NCBI GenBank assembly: GCA_028285385.1
Contig: JANQPR010000237.1
Location: 1 to 52,014, forward strand
DNA length: 52,014 nt
Origin: Phycisphaera sp.
GTDB taxonomy: Bacteria > Planctomycetota > Phycisphaerae > Phycisphaerales > Phycisphaeraceae
Direction: 5' to 3'
The position numbers were made by a program, and so were the translations under genes. Below, in pieces: positions 34,301 to 42,348 of the stretch. The notes below the pieces were generated by a model, which saw only the letters and a list, made by a program, of their open reading frames with translations, ran no database searches and had not been told where the DNA came from. Position 1 is the stretch's first letter; each line of letters begins with the position of its first letter.

Positions 34301-34804
34301 CACGACGTGCGGCGCGGGCTCAGCGCGGCCAAGACCCCGGCAGAGTATGGCGCGTTCCCGACGGACCCGTATTCGCACACGCCATACCACGCGGGTGCCC
34401 AGCAGCCGGGCATGACCGGGCAGGTCAAGGAAGAAGTGTTGACGCGTTTCGGTGAGTTGGGCGTGTCGCTCGAGGGCGGCTGTATCTGGTTCGGCCCGAC
34501 GATGCTTCGGCAGGCCGAGTTCCTCACCGAGCCGGACGAGTGGCAGTATGTCGACGTGTCGGGCGAGAGCCGCACCCTCGCGCTCGGAGCCAATCAGTTG
34601 GCGTTCACGTTGGCGCAGGTGCCGGTGGTCTACCGGCTGGCAGACGCGGGCGACGGCCAAGTGCACGTTGCGGTGACCGGCCGAGACGGCAACGTGGCCG
34701 AGTGCGGAGACACCGTCTCCGCGGAGTGGTCCGGCGAGGTCTTTGCCCGGTCCGGCCGGGTGGTTCGGCTGGACGTGACCCTGCCTCGGTCGGTGCTCAT
34801 TTAG
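31349..34804 (+). CDS. Large conserved-looking protein, probably (alpha/alpha)6 carbohydrate-active type; function unknown
   Basis: A 1151-residue protein without a signal peptide or membrane helix. The first 300 residues look beta-rich; the middle and end have blocks typical of catalytic toroids, such as DYQGNWRDIFQNWEAL, GYWGDHQIIYLCKLIEW, DGGIWMNTQRPEWNDANNAL, GHLYPMLEGQVAVLSSGLL and SHTPYHAGAQQPGMTGQVKEE. WND and E-W-N-D-A-N acids are good catalytic candidates, and the layout recalls GH94/GH36-like enzymes, but I cannot assign a family. ATG 31349 lacks a normally spaced ribosome site; the N-terminal 20 residues are uncertain. It has no close partner: a terminator precedes it and a stem follows. 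Confidence 0.6.
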   Translation: MDGTIALPVDTAPEPTESAATLDGRAGHLIRHYNRMAPFLMSVVSDSDLWMFLSSRGGLTCGRGDAGRALFRYQTDDLLHDAHHTIGPYTRFHVDVGGERDVWVPFESEEPGPALTRSLFKSKLGNRVTFTERHDEHGLTFSYTWCNAQCFGWVRECELRLDGDATPVRVDWLDGLRCVLPAGAHRVLLSDFQCLVNAYRRSEVLPETGLAVYPLQSLIMDQAVPGEALTTNVVWCDGVERPRVVLSEASRRRFVETGEVLPEQELKGQMAHYLLHQHATLEPGQTLRWRTVADVGLDQSDVVALRSRMRDASSLGRELDEAIRQSDDELERLIAAADGLQCSNDRAAADHHLANVMFNIMRGGVFTDGYAIQRDDLSSFVAERNVAVAQKHAASLAAWPERMTIDDVLDRATSRGDADFERLCLEYLPLYFGRRHGDPSRPWNQFSIRVRKDGGSRALDYQGNWRDIFQNWEALTLSFPSFIEPVIAKFVNATTRDGYNPYRVSRAGIDWEVPEPENPWAGIGYWGDHQIIYLCKLIEWSRRVHPGKLAGWLGRAVFSFADVPYRLKPYDDILADPDDTIVFDAAAHRTSMHRVQAMGADGRLVPDGAGGVLHATLAEKLLIPVLAKLSNFVADGGIWMNTQRPEWNDANNALVGHGVSMVTLCYLRRHLLEVGALFDEAGGDAVAVSEPVAHWLREVADAFEAFQRGDERDAARPRRRLLDALGRAFDRYRDQLDNDAGDRVSITCRGVAERLRAFVPVLDETIRANRREDGLYHSYNLLKVVDGAIEVGHLYPMLEGQVAVLSSGLLTGREVLGVIDALYASELYRADQHSFMLYPRRELAAFLDRNVAPRAAVESNPLLTAVIDAGDATVIARDAAGDYRFHASLTNGRALRDALDRLAKDDRFGALVAQHGAAVRDAYEQTFNHHAFTGRSGGMYAYEGLGSIYWHMVSKLWLAIQENVSWAQRHGESPETLKRLIERYHDVRRGLSAAKTPAEYGAFPTDPYSHTPYHAGAQQPGMTGQVKEEVLTRFGELGVSLEGGCIWFGPTMLRQAEFLTEPDEWQYVDVSGESRTLALGANQLAFTLAQVPVVYRLADAGDGQVHVAVTGRDGNVAECGDTVSAEWSGEVFARSGRVVRLDVTLPRSVLI

Positions 34805-34831
34805 GCCGCCAAGTGTGCCCAAGGTTGTGGG

Positions 34832-34853
34832 GCGAGACGATCACCCGTCTCGC
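34832..34853 (+). terminator. Stem-loop after the 1151-residue protein gene
   Basis: GCGAGACG (34832-34839), loop ATCACC, CGTCTCGC (34846-34853). A perfect 8-bp stem 27 bases after the stop, without a T-run, so termination is only possible. Confidence 0.4.
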
Positions 34854-34990
34854 GACGTTGCCACCGCCGCGTTGATCCGTCTCAGCCTTGCGGCGCGGCG
34901 GCCTCTATGCTGACATAAGGTAAGTGGGGGCGACTGTCCGGGGCAGCCGTCCGGGTGCGGAACGGCCACGCAGCAACGAAAGGCGGCGAG

Positions 34991-36829
34991 ATGTCAGCGC
35001 GACGACGGGTACGACAGGTTCTGATGTTTTGGTTCAGCCTCTGGCTGTTCTGCATCACGCCGGTTGTCCACGGCGAGAGCTTCCGCGAGATCGTCGGGCC
35101 GGTCAGTGTCGGCGGTGTGAAGCCCGGCGGGGCGGTCGAGGTGCCGTTCATCACGTGGGGCGGCGACGTCGCCACGTTCCACGCGAACGGCGGCCTGAAG
35201 ACCACGCCCGGCTCGCTCTACAACGAACTCGGCCTCGACCTCGCGCTGCGTCCGGGCGACGACTTCCCAGAACAGGTTCGGCGGTACCTCGCCGGCGAGT
35301 CGCCGTTCCTGCGCGGCACGCTGCGGATGATCGGGCAGGCCTCGGAAGTGATCGGCGCCGACCCGCGGACCAGGCCGGTGATCATTATGCAGATGACCTG
35401 GTCGGCCGGCGACCACATCGTCTCACGGGGCCGGCTCAAGACGCTGAGCGACCTCAAGGGCGCAAAGGTGGCGCTGCAACGCGGCGGCCCGCACGTCGGG
35501 ATGCTCGACGACGCGTTGCGCGCCGCGCGGTTGACCTGGGACGACATCGACGTGGTGTGGACGGACGACTTGACCGGGCCGAACGGCCCCGCGGAGTTGT
35601 TCCGGAAGGACGGTTCGATCGACGCGTGCTGCGTGATCTCGCCGGACATGCTCGGGCTGACGGGTGGCCTGGACGAGGCGGGCACGGGGGCCGAGGGGAC
35701 CGTGCGAGACGCGCGCGTGTTGGTGTCGACGGCGCAGATGAGCCGGTCGATCGCGGACGTGTACGCCTGCCGGAAAGACTGGTTCGACGCGAACCGGGCG
35801 TGGGTCGAGAAGTTTGTGGCCGGCTACTTCAAGGCGAGCGAAGTCGTGGCCGAACAGCGTGACAGCTTCGAGGCGACCGGCCGGGGCAAGGACTACCTCG
35901 CGCTGCTTCAGAAGGCGCAGGACATCTACGGCGAGGACGTGCTGCCGACGCTGGAGATCGATGCGCACGGGTTGTTGCTCGACTGCACGTTCGTCGGTCT
36001 GCCGGGCAACCGCGCGTTCTTTAACCAAGCGGGCAACCTCAGCGGCTTCGAGGCGAAACAACGGCAGGCGCTCGACCTCGCGGTGAGTCAGGGTTACGCG
36101 AAGAACCGCGCGGGCTTCTTCCCGCCAGGCTGGGACTACAACGCGATGATCGCGCTCGCCGACCTGAAGCGGACCAGCGGCGCTGGTGGCGGCCGCATCC
36201 AGGCCGAGGGCGTAGACATCTTCCCGGACCAGGCCGGCGGCGACGAGAACACGCTGCTGTCGTTCACGATCCAGTTCGACCCGAATCAGGACGAGTTCAG
36301 CGACGCGGTGTATGGCCCGGAGTTCCTCCGCGCGATCGAGACCGCCTCGACGTTCGGCAACGCGGTCGTTGCGATCCGCGGGCACTCCGACCCGACCAAG
36401 ACGCTGGTCGATCTGGTCCGAGCGGGCATGGCGCGGAGAGTGCTGACGCGCTCGGGTTCGTCGGGCAACTACCGGTACTTCCTCGAGGGCAAGCCGCTCT
36501 CGCTGGAGAACACCGATCGGTTGATCGAGTTGATCAAGGGCGGCGCCTTCGATGGCGTTTCCGACGCCAACCCTCGCGAGACGATGCAGGCGGCGCTGAA
36601 CCTGTCTCGGGCTCGTGCGGTGGCGGTGCGTAGCGCGATCGTGCGGTACGCAGACAACGCGGGTCTAGCCTTGGACGCGTCGCAGATCCAGCCGGTCGGG
36701 GTCGGCGTGAGCGAGCCGTTGATCGCCAAGCCGCGCAACCTCGACGAGGCCCGCGAGAACATGCGCGTTGAGTTCCGCCTGGTCAAGGTCCCCGCGGAGG
36801 TCGTGAACCCGTCGGACTTTGACTTCTGA
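34991..36829 (+). CDS. NMT1-like solute-binding domain fused to an OmpA-type peptidoglycan-binding domain (operon gene 1)
   Basis: A 612-residue exported protein with a signal peptide (LMFWFSLWLFCITPVVHGES). Residues about 35-400 resemble NMT1/NrtA-type periplasmic binding proteins: WGGDVATFHANGG at the start, LKTLSDLKGAKVALQRGG as the typical hinge, and VEKFVAGYFKASE. Residues about 420-605 form an OmpA-like domain (FTIQFDPNQDEF, AVVAIRGHSDPT, LNLSRARAVAVRSAIV, ENMRVEFRLV), which binds peptidoglycan. A cell-wall-tethered binding protein is unusual. ATG 34991 follows AAAGGCGGCGAG; another ATG lies 36 bases upstream. The vWA gene starts 13 bases after the stop. No ligand can be inferred. Confidence 0.75.
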   Translation: MSARRRVRQVLMFWFSLWLFCITPVVHGESFREIVGPVSVGGVKPGGAVEVPFITWGGDVATFHANGGLKTTPGSLYNELGLDLALRPGDDFPEQVRRYLAGESPFLRGTLRMIGQASEVIGADPRTRPVIIMQMTWSAGDHIVSRGRLKTLSDLKGAKVALQRGGPHVGMLDDALRAARLTWDDIDVVWTDDLTGPNGPAELFRKDGSIDACCVISPDMLGLTGGLDEAGTGAEGTVRDARVLVSTAQMSRSIADVYACRKDWFDANRAWVEKFVAGYFKASEVVAEQRDSFEATGRGKDYLALLQKAQDIYGEDVLPTLEIDAHGLLLDCTFVGLPGNRAFFNQAGNLSGFEAKQRQALDLAVSQGYAKNRAGFFPPGWDYNAMIALADLKRTSGAGGGRIQAEGVDIFPDQAGGDENTLLSFTIQFDPNQDEFSDAVYGPEFLRAIETASTFGNAVVAIRGHSDPTKTLVDLVRAGMARRVLTRSGSSGNYRYFLEGKPLSLENTDRLIELIKGGAFDGVSDANPRETMQAALNLSRARAVAVRSAIVRYADNAGLALDASQIQPVGVGVSEPLIAKPRNLDEARENMRVEFRLVKVPAEVVNPSDFDF

Positions 36830-36842
36830 ACCGAGGGTGCCG

Positions 36843-37811
36843 ATGTTGCGTCGCCGTTTCACACCCCGTGCCATACACGCCGGCCTGATCTGGGGCGCGT
36901 TCCTGGCTGTCGCGATCTGTTGGGCCGATGCCCGCGGGCAAGACGCGGTGATCGACGCCGACAACGTCGTCGTGGTTCTGGATGCATCGGGGTCGATGGC
37001 CGAGCGGATGCCCGGGACCTACGAGCCGAAGATGAAGGTGGCCAAGGCCGCGCTCTGGGAGGTTGTCCGGCAGGTGCCAACGAGCACGAACGTGGGGCTG
37101 CTCGTCTTCAGCGGCCGGGGGAAGCAGGGGGATTGGCTGCACCCACTCGCTCCGGTTGACCGGGAGCTATTCCAGCGCTCCCTCGCACGACTGGAGCCGG
37201 ACGGGGGCACGCCGCTGGGTCGGTACATCAAGACCGGGGCCGACCGTCTGCTCGAACAGCGCGACGCGCAGCGGGGCTACGGCACGTTCCGTCTGATCAT
37301 TGTCACCGACGGGGAGGCGACCGACCCGGAACTGGTGAGCCGGTACACGCCCGAGGTGTTGTCGCGCGGCTTCACCGTGGAGGCGATCGGCGTGGCGATG
37401 GCCTCGGAGCACGCCTTGGCGAATCGCGTGCACGTTTACCGCCGGGCGGACGACCCCGGCGCGTTGCGTGAGGCGCTCACGTCCGCGGTGGCGGAGATCG
37501 GAACCACGGCCCGAGATACCGTCGCCGATGCGTCAGAGTTTGACGTGATCGCGGCTTGGCCGCAGGAGGCCGCGGCGGAGGCGCTGGCCGCGTTACGGGT
37601 GTCGGGCAATGCGCCGATCGGCGAGAACCCGGCAAGTCCGGCCGTGGCCGGTGCCGCGTCAGACGCCGCATGGTCGGTTGGTGGGAACGCGGGCTCGGGG
37701 AAAGCGTCGGGAGGATTCAGCGTTAACGTCTCTTTCTTCGGGGTCGTGATTCTAGTGATCGTGTTCAGCGTGGTGTTGCGGGTGCTCAAGGCGTTGGTGC
37801 GGAAGGACTGA
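36843..37811 (+). CDS. Membrane-bound von Willebrand factor A protein (operon gene 2)
   Basis: A 322-residue protein: signal peptide (to about 33), a vWA domain and a C-terminal membrane helix (FFGVVILVIVFSVVLRVL, near 298-315). The metal-ion adhesion site is complete: DASGS at 47-51, the Thr in DGGTPLG, and TDGEATD. vWA domains mediate metal-dependent protein contacts. The domain would lie outside the cytoplasm, where gene 1 and gene 3 products also sit, so these are likely partners. ATG 36843 has GAGGG upstream; the next gene begins one base after the stop, implying coupled translation. Confidence 0.82.
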   Translation: MLRRRFTPRAIHAGLIWGAFLAVAICWADARGQDAVIDADNVVVVLDASGSMAERMPGTYEPKMKVAKAALWEVVRQVPTSTNVGLLVFSGRGKQGDWLHPLAPVDRELFQRSLARLEPDGGTPLGRYIKTGADRLLEQRDAQRGYGTFRLIIVTDGEATDPELVSRYTPEVLSRGFTVEAIGVAMASEHALANRVHVYRRADDPGALREALTSAVAEIGTTARDTVADASEFDVIAAWPQEAAAEALAALRVSGNAPIGENPASPAVAGAASDAAWSVGGNAGSGKASGGFSVNVSFFGVVILVIVFSVVLRVLKALVRKD

Positions 37812-37812
37812 G

Positions 37813-39501
37813 TTGAGCCGAGGCCGATCCAGCAAGCTCGTCGCGGTGGCCCTGGTGTGGGTGGTGATCGTCGTGCTGGGGGCGTTGGCCTATCGGATGA
37901 TCGTTGCGCCGCGGGTCGAGTCGGGCCGGGCGTACGACGAAGCGCGTGATGCGTATCGTGAACTCGCCGAAGAAGCCGAACGCCGCGGTGTGACGCCCGA
38001 CCCGTTGCCCGCCGACGCCGACGCGGCGACGCTCCGCGCGATGGTGGACGACCTGCGGGCCCGGCTCACCAGCAGCGCGGCGGCGGGCGTCGCGATCCGG
38101 CACCGCGTCGGGATCTCGCTGGACTCTTTCTCGGGTTATGCCGTGTTCCGCAGCGCCTCGTTGGCCGACGAACTGGCGGGCATGGGCATCGCGTTGGAAC
38201 TGGTTGACGATGGCGCGGATTACGGGGCGCGGCTTCGTTCGATTCGGAGCGGCCGAACCCCGCTCGCGGTATTCACGCTCGACGCGTTGATCAAGGCGGC
38301 GGCCGCGCTCGGCGAGAGCCCCGCGACGGTGGTCATGGTGATCGACGAGACGACGGGCGCCGACGCAATGATCGCGTATGAGACGGGGTTGCCGGACCTC
38401 GCGGCGCTCGACTCGCCGGATGCGCGGATCGTGACGACGCGTGACTCGCCGAGCGAGACGCTGGCTCGGGTGGTGATGTCGAACTTCTCGCTGCCCAAGC
38501 TCCCCGACGAGCCATGGGTGGACGCCGACGGTGCCGCCGACGTGTACCGCCGTTTTCGCGCGGCCGATCCGAGTTCGCCCCACGCGTTCGTGCTGTGGGA
38601 ACCGTTCCTGAGCCAGGCGCTCCGGGAGCCCGGGGCGCACGTGCTGATGGACAGCTCGAGGTTCCGTGGCTACATCGTCGACGTGCTCGTGGTTCAGCGC
38701 GACTACCTGCTCAAGCACGAGGCTGAGGTCCGGCAGTTGGTCGAGGCGTACCACCGCGTCGCGCACCGGCTTCAGCGGGAACCCAACGCTTGGCGTCGCA
38801 TGATCGCCGAGGACGCCGCGGCGACGGGTGAAACACTTTCCGATGACCAGATCGGTCGCTTGCTGGACGGCATCTGGTGGAAGAACACGCTGGAGAACTA
38901 CGCCCACTTCTCGCTGCTACCCGACGCGCGCGACGGTTCTGTGCAGCCGTTGACCCGGAGCGTCACGAACCTCGTCCGTGTATTGCAGCGCACCGGGTCC
39001 ATCTCGAACGACCCAACGCAAGGCGATCCCGGCCGGCTGCTCTACGACGCCGTGCTCCGCGAACTGCGGGAGGCCGGCTTCCATCCTGGCGATGCACAGA
39101 GCGAGACCGTCGAGGCGGTGCGTGAGGGTGCGGCGGTCCGCGCGTTGTCCGATGCTCAGTGGTCGGCGCTGGTGCCGGTTGGCACGCTCGACGTGAGCCG
39201 GCTGGTGTTTGCGCGCGGTAAGGCGGCGCTCACGAACCGGTCGCAGCAGACGCTCCGCGAACTGGCGGACACGCTGGACCACTGGCCCCGGTACTATCTC
39301 GTGGTCGAAGGCCAGGCGCGATCGATCGGCGACACCGACGCGAACCGTGCGTTGGCCGAGCAACGCGCGGCATCGGCGAGGGAGTTCCTGATCGCGCAGG
39401 GCGTCGACGCCCGACGCGTCCGCGCCCGGACCGGCGACGAGTTGGGCCGAGGCGGTGCCGCTCAATCCGTCACCTTTGCGTTGATGCAACCGCCGTACTG
39501 A
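37813..39501 (+). CDS. Membrane-anchored NMT1-like domain with OmpA-type C-terminus (operon gene 3)
   Basis: A 562-residue protein with one N-terminal membrane helix (LVAVALVWVVIVVLGALAY), a short helical linker, an NMT1/solute-binding-like domain (about 93-360; SGYAVFRSASLADELAGMGI, FVLWEPFLSQAL, GYIVDVLVVQRDYL) and an OmpA-like domain (about 460-560; LVFARGKAALTNRSQQTL, VVEGQARSIGDTDANR, LAEQRAASAREFLI). It would bridge the inner membrane and peptidoglycan. The start is TTG 37813 with GAAGGA upstream, one base after the vWA stop. WEPF resembles the WNPF of the lipoprotein encoded further down, so the binding domains are probably paralogous. Ligand unknown. Confidence 0.75.
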   Translation: MSRGRSSKLVAVALVWVVIVVLGALAYRMIVAPRVESGRAYDEARDAYRELAEEAERRGVTPDPLPADADAATLRAMVDDLRARLTSSAAAGVAIRHRVGISLDSFSGYAVFRSASLADELAGMGIALELVDDGADYGARLRSIRSGRTPLAVFTLDALIKAAAALGESPATVVMVIDETTGADAMIAYETGLPDLAALDSPDARIVTTRDSPSETLARVVMSNFSLPKLPDEPWVDADGAADVYRRFRAADPSSPHAFVLWEPFLSQALREPGAHVLMDSSRFRGYIVDVLVVQRDYLLKHEAEVRQLVEAYHRVAHRLQREPNAWRRMIAEDAAATGETLSDDQIGRLLDGIWWKNTLENYAHFSLLPDARDGSVQPLTRSVTNLVRVLQRTGSISNDPTQGDPGRLLYDAVLRELREAGFHPGDAQSETVEAVREGAAVRALSDAQWSALVPVGTLDVSRLVFARGKAALTNRSQQTLRELADTLDHWPRYYLVVEGQARSIGDTDANRALAEQRAASAREFLIAQGVDARRVRARTGDELGRGGAAQSVTFALMQPPY

Positions 39502-39507
39502 CGACCG

Positions 39508-40314
39508 ATGAACGATGCAGGCCGCGACCGACCGGGCTACGCCAAGCGGGTGCTGCTCGACCTCGTCGGCTCGGCGTGGGTCTTGGTTCCGACGGCGGCA
39601 GGGTTCACCGCGATCATGGCCGACTGGGCCGGGGGCGGCGGCGCGGGGTGGGGTGCGTGGCTTGGCGTGACCGGTTTGCTGGTCGGCGCGGGGGCGCTGG
39701 CGACGCGCTGGCTGACCGGGGCCGACCGCATCGCCGAGCGCGTCGCGGCCGAGGAACTCGAGCGCGAAGCGGCCGCTCGACGCGCACGGCTGCAGAATCT
39801 CGACCGGCGCCTCAAGGCCGACGACGACCGCACCACCAACCAGGCCCTCGCCGGGCTGGTCGACCTGGAACGCCGGCTCGAGGCGTTGACACGGCCGGCC
39901 AAAGGAAAGCCGTCAGCGCCGCCCGAGCTGGTCTCGAAGGCCCGCGAGTTGATCGAGTCGAGTTTGCACTCCCTTGAGCGTGCGGCCGACCTGCACGAGA
40001 TGCGGAGCCGGGTCATCACCGACGAGGCGCGGCAGCGCATCGAGACCGCGCGTCTCGACGTCATCGACGAGGTCGTCGCGTCCATCACGCAGATCATCCG
40101 CACCCTCGACGGGCTCCACACGCTGGGCCTGGACCGGAACCGGCCGGAGGGCGAACTCGCACGGATGCGGCGTGAACTGGACCAATCGCTCGAAGTCGCC
40201 CGCCGGGTCGAGCGGCGCATGGTCGACCTGGAGCACCGCCTCGACGGGCCGTCCCAAACATGGGAGGATGACGGGCGTGACGCCGCGTCCGCGGGAGGGC
40301 CGTCGGCGTCATGA
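39508..40314 (+). CDS. Membrane protein with long coiled coil, unknown (operon gene 4)
   Basis: A 268-residue protein with two membrane helices near the N-terminus (about 14-36 and 46-64), then a long helical, charged stretch (AERVAAEELEREAAARRARLQNLDRRL onwards, with two more heptad-rich blocks) lying in the cytoplasm if the two helices form a hairpin. I recognise no family. It begins six bases after gene 3 and precedes the PspA-like gene by 52 bases. A coiled coil at the inner membrane next to PspA suggests a membrane docking partner, by analogy with PspB/PspC; this is inference. Confidence 0.65.
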   Translation: MNDAGRDRPGYAKRVLLDLVGSAWVLVPTAAGFTAIMADWAGGGGAGWGAWLGVTGLLVGAGALATRWLTGADRIAERVAAEELEREAAARRARLQNLDRRLKADDDRTTNQALAGLVDLERRLEALTRPAKGKPSAPPELVSKARELIESSLHSLERAADLHEMRSRVITDEARQRIETARLDVIDEVVASITQIIRTLDGLHTLGLDRNRPEGELARMRRELDQSLEVARRVERRMVDLEHRLDGPSQTWEDDGRDAASAGGPSAS

Positions 40315-40366
40315 TCTGGGTGTGGACCCGGCGTCCGTTCTCCTCGACACGAAAGGATGAGAGGCC

Positions 40367-41197
40367 TTGTTCCGAGCCATCGGCAAATACTTCCGAGCGT
40401 TGGGCTACCTGATCACCGGCCGGATCGACCGCGCCCGGCAGGAGCTGAGCAAGAACCCGCACGTCGTCCAGGCGACCTACGACCGCGTGATCCGCGAGAA
40501 GAAGGACCGCATCCAGCAGTACAAGGACGCGGTCGCACGGATGATCGCACAGCAGGAAAAGAAGGCCGCTCGCGTCAAGTCGCTCACCGAAGACGTGAAC
40601 CGGCTCGAGCAGCTCAAGGAAGGCGCCGCCGCCAAAGCACGCACGCTGGTCAAGGACCTGCAGGGTCAGGGCATGTCGCTCGAGCAGATCAAGCAGCACC
40701 CCGAGTACGTCAAGTGCATGACCGCGTTCAACGACTTCACCTCGACCTCGAGCGAAAAGTCCGAACACATCGCCGAGCTCGAAGGCGATGTCAGCGAACT
40801 CGGCGAGACGATCGACGGCCACAAGGTCCAGTTGCAACAGCTGCTCCGCGACATCGACAAGCTGAAGCAAGAGGCGTCGCAGGCCGTGGCCGACATGATC
40901 ACCGCCAAGGAAGAAGAGGAGATCGCGGACATGATCTCCGGCATCAGCGAAGACCGCACCAGCCAGGAACTCGCCGAGCTGCGTGACTTAAGGCAGCAAC
41001 AGAAAGCCGAGGCTCGCATCGCTCGCGAGATGGCCGGCACCGACACGATGAAGCAGGAGGCCGAGTTCCTCGAGTACGCTCGGACCAGCAGCTCGACCGA
41101 CGAGTTCGATCGACTGATCGGCTTGGCCGAAGAAACCGACCGGACGGCGGCGCCGCCGGACGCGGCCCGGGCAGAGCCGAAGTTGCCCGAGTCTTGA
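40367..41197 (+). CDS. PspA/IM30-family (ESCRT-III-like) protein (operon gene 5)
   Basis: A 276-residue, almost wholly helical protein. The N-terminus MFRAIGKYFRALGYLITGRID gives the amphipathic helix that binds membranes; then long coiled-coil helices (NPHVVQATYDRVIREKKDRIQQYKDAV, EKKAARVKSLTEDVNRLEQL, and AELEGDVSELGETIDGHKVQLQQLL) as in PspA and Vipp1. These polymerise on stressed inner membranes and are relatives of eukaryotic ESCRT-III. Its operon also contains an AAA+ ATPase, as ESCRT-III works with Vps4. TTG 40367 is the start, with AAGGA upstream. The C-terminal 60 residues are acidic and less conserved-looking. A clear hairpin follows before the next gene. Confidence 0.72.
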   Translation: MFRAIGKYFRALGYLITGRIDRARQELSKNPHVVQATYDRVIREKKDRIQQYKDAVARMIAQQEKKAARVKSLTEDVNRLEQLKEGAAAKARTLVKDLQGQGMSLEQIKQHPEYVKCMTAFNDFTSTSSEKSEHIAELEGDVSELGETIDGHKVQLQQLLRDIDKLKQEASQAVADMITAKEEEEIADMISGISEDRTSQELAELRDLRQQQKAEARIAREMAGTDTMKQEAEFLEYARTSSSTDEFDRLIGLAEETDRTAAPPDAARAEPKLPES

Positions 41198-41200
41198 GCC

Positions 41201-41223
41201 GCCGCCGTACGGCGGCTTCTTCT
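41201..41223 (+). terminator. Hairpin between the PspA-like gene and the ABC transporter genes
   Basis: GCCGCC-gtac-GGCGGC (41201-41216) is a perfect palindrome followed by TTCTTCT (41217-41223), three bases after the PspA stop. It may be a partial terminator that lowers expression of the downstream half of the operon. Confidence 0.5.
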
Positions 41224-41259
41224 AGTACTGATCCTTCTCGATTCTGTAGGGGTTAAACC

Positions 41260-42348
41260 ATGAGGCGTAGCACCCAGAGTTTCGGAATCACCATTGCCGC
41301 GGCTGCCTTGTCTTTGGGCCTAGTTGGCTGCGGCGGCGGCGACACCGGCGTCACCACGTCGACCGGCGACCTGCCCGTGTTCAAGCTCGCGTGGAGCGAG
41401 TACCCGTCGTGGTCGGTGTTTGGCGTGGCGGACATGCACGGCCTTATCGACGGTGACGAGGGCAAACTCGGCCCGATTGAGACCGAGCATGGCGTCGACC
41501 TCGTTCTGCTGGAGACCGACTACGACACCTGCATCACGCTCTACGCGACCGGCGAGACCGACGCCGTGTGTATCACGAACATGGACATCCTGAACCCGGC
41601 AATGTCCCGCAAGGCGGTGGCGATCCTGCCGACCTCTACGAGCAACGGCGCCGACGCATTGATCGTGGCCGGCGTCGACGACGTCACGCAACTCCGCGGC
41701 CAGCCGGTCTACGGGCTCGAAGCCTCGGTGTCGCAGTACACGTTCGTCCGTAACCTCGAGTTACTCGGCGAAAACCCGTCCGATCACAACTTCACCAACA
41801 TGGACCCTGCCGCCGCTGCTCAGGCCATGATCACCGGGCAGGACGGCTACAACGCGATCGTCGTGTGGAACCCGTTCGTGCTCGAGACGCTCAAGAAGCG
41901 TCAGGACGCAAGGGTGCTGTTCGACAGCTCCGCCATCCCCGGCGAGATCGTGGACATGGTCGTGATGGCCGCGTCGTCGTTGGAACGCCCCGGCGGAGAG
42001 GCCGCCGCCCGCGCGATCTGCGACGCCTTCTACCAGCTCAACGCGAAGCTTGAAGACCCGGACGTCGGCGACGAAACACTCGTCGCGCTCGGCTCGAAGT
42101 TTTCTTCGCTTGGGCTGGAACAGATGAAACAGGTCGTGGTGCAGACCGACTTCTACGAATCCTCCGAACTCGGCGCGGCGCTGTTCGAAGGCGACGAGAT
42201 GAAGCAGACGATGGATAAGGTCGTCGGCTTCTGCAAGGCGTACGGAATTATCGAAACCGACCCGACAGTCTCGTTTGGGGCCGGCGACGGCGCAGACCTG
42301 ACCTTCACGACGCACTTCATGAAGGCCGTGGCCGAACCGACCCCGTGA
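41260..42348 (+). CDS. NMT1/NrtA-type solute-binding lipoprotein (operon gene 6)
   Basis: A 362-residue lipoprotein: signal peptide with lipobox LVG-C (Cys 25) and Gly-rich spacer, then a periplasmic binding fold of the nitrate/sulfonate/taurine type. Blocks: FKLAWSEYPSW, YDTCITLYATGETDAVCITNMD, NAIVVWNPFVLETLKK, PGEIVDMVVMAASSLERPGG. In this family such proteins deliver anions or organosulfur/nitrogen compounds. It is followed, with a four-base overlap (GTGA), by the permease gene, so an ABC importer is certain in outline; the substrate is not. ATG 41260 has AGGGG upstream. It is related to the binding domains of genes 1 and 3. Confidence 0.88.
   Translation: MRRSTQSFGITIAAAALSLGLVGCGGGDTGVTTSTGDLPVFKLAWSEYPSWSVFGVADMHGLIDGDEGKLGPIETEHGVDLVLLETDYDTCITLYATGETDAVCITNMDILNPAMSRKAVAILPTSTSNGADALIVAGVDDVTQLRGQPVYGLEASVSQYTFVRNLELLGENPSDHNFTNMDPAAAAQAMITGQDGYNAIVVWNPFVLETLKKRQDARVLFDSSAIPGEIVDMVVMAASSLERPGGEAAARAICDAFYQLNAKLEDPDVGDETLVALGSKFSSLGLEQMKQVVVQTDFYESSELGAALFEGDEMKQTMDKVVGFCKAYGIIETDPTVSFGAGDGADLTFTTHFMKAVAEPTP

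Noticed and set aside
34854-34990. A promoter for the PspA operon around TTGATC and TATGCT
   Set aside because: The spacing is far too long and alternative boxes are poor. A promoter must exist here, but I cannot place it.
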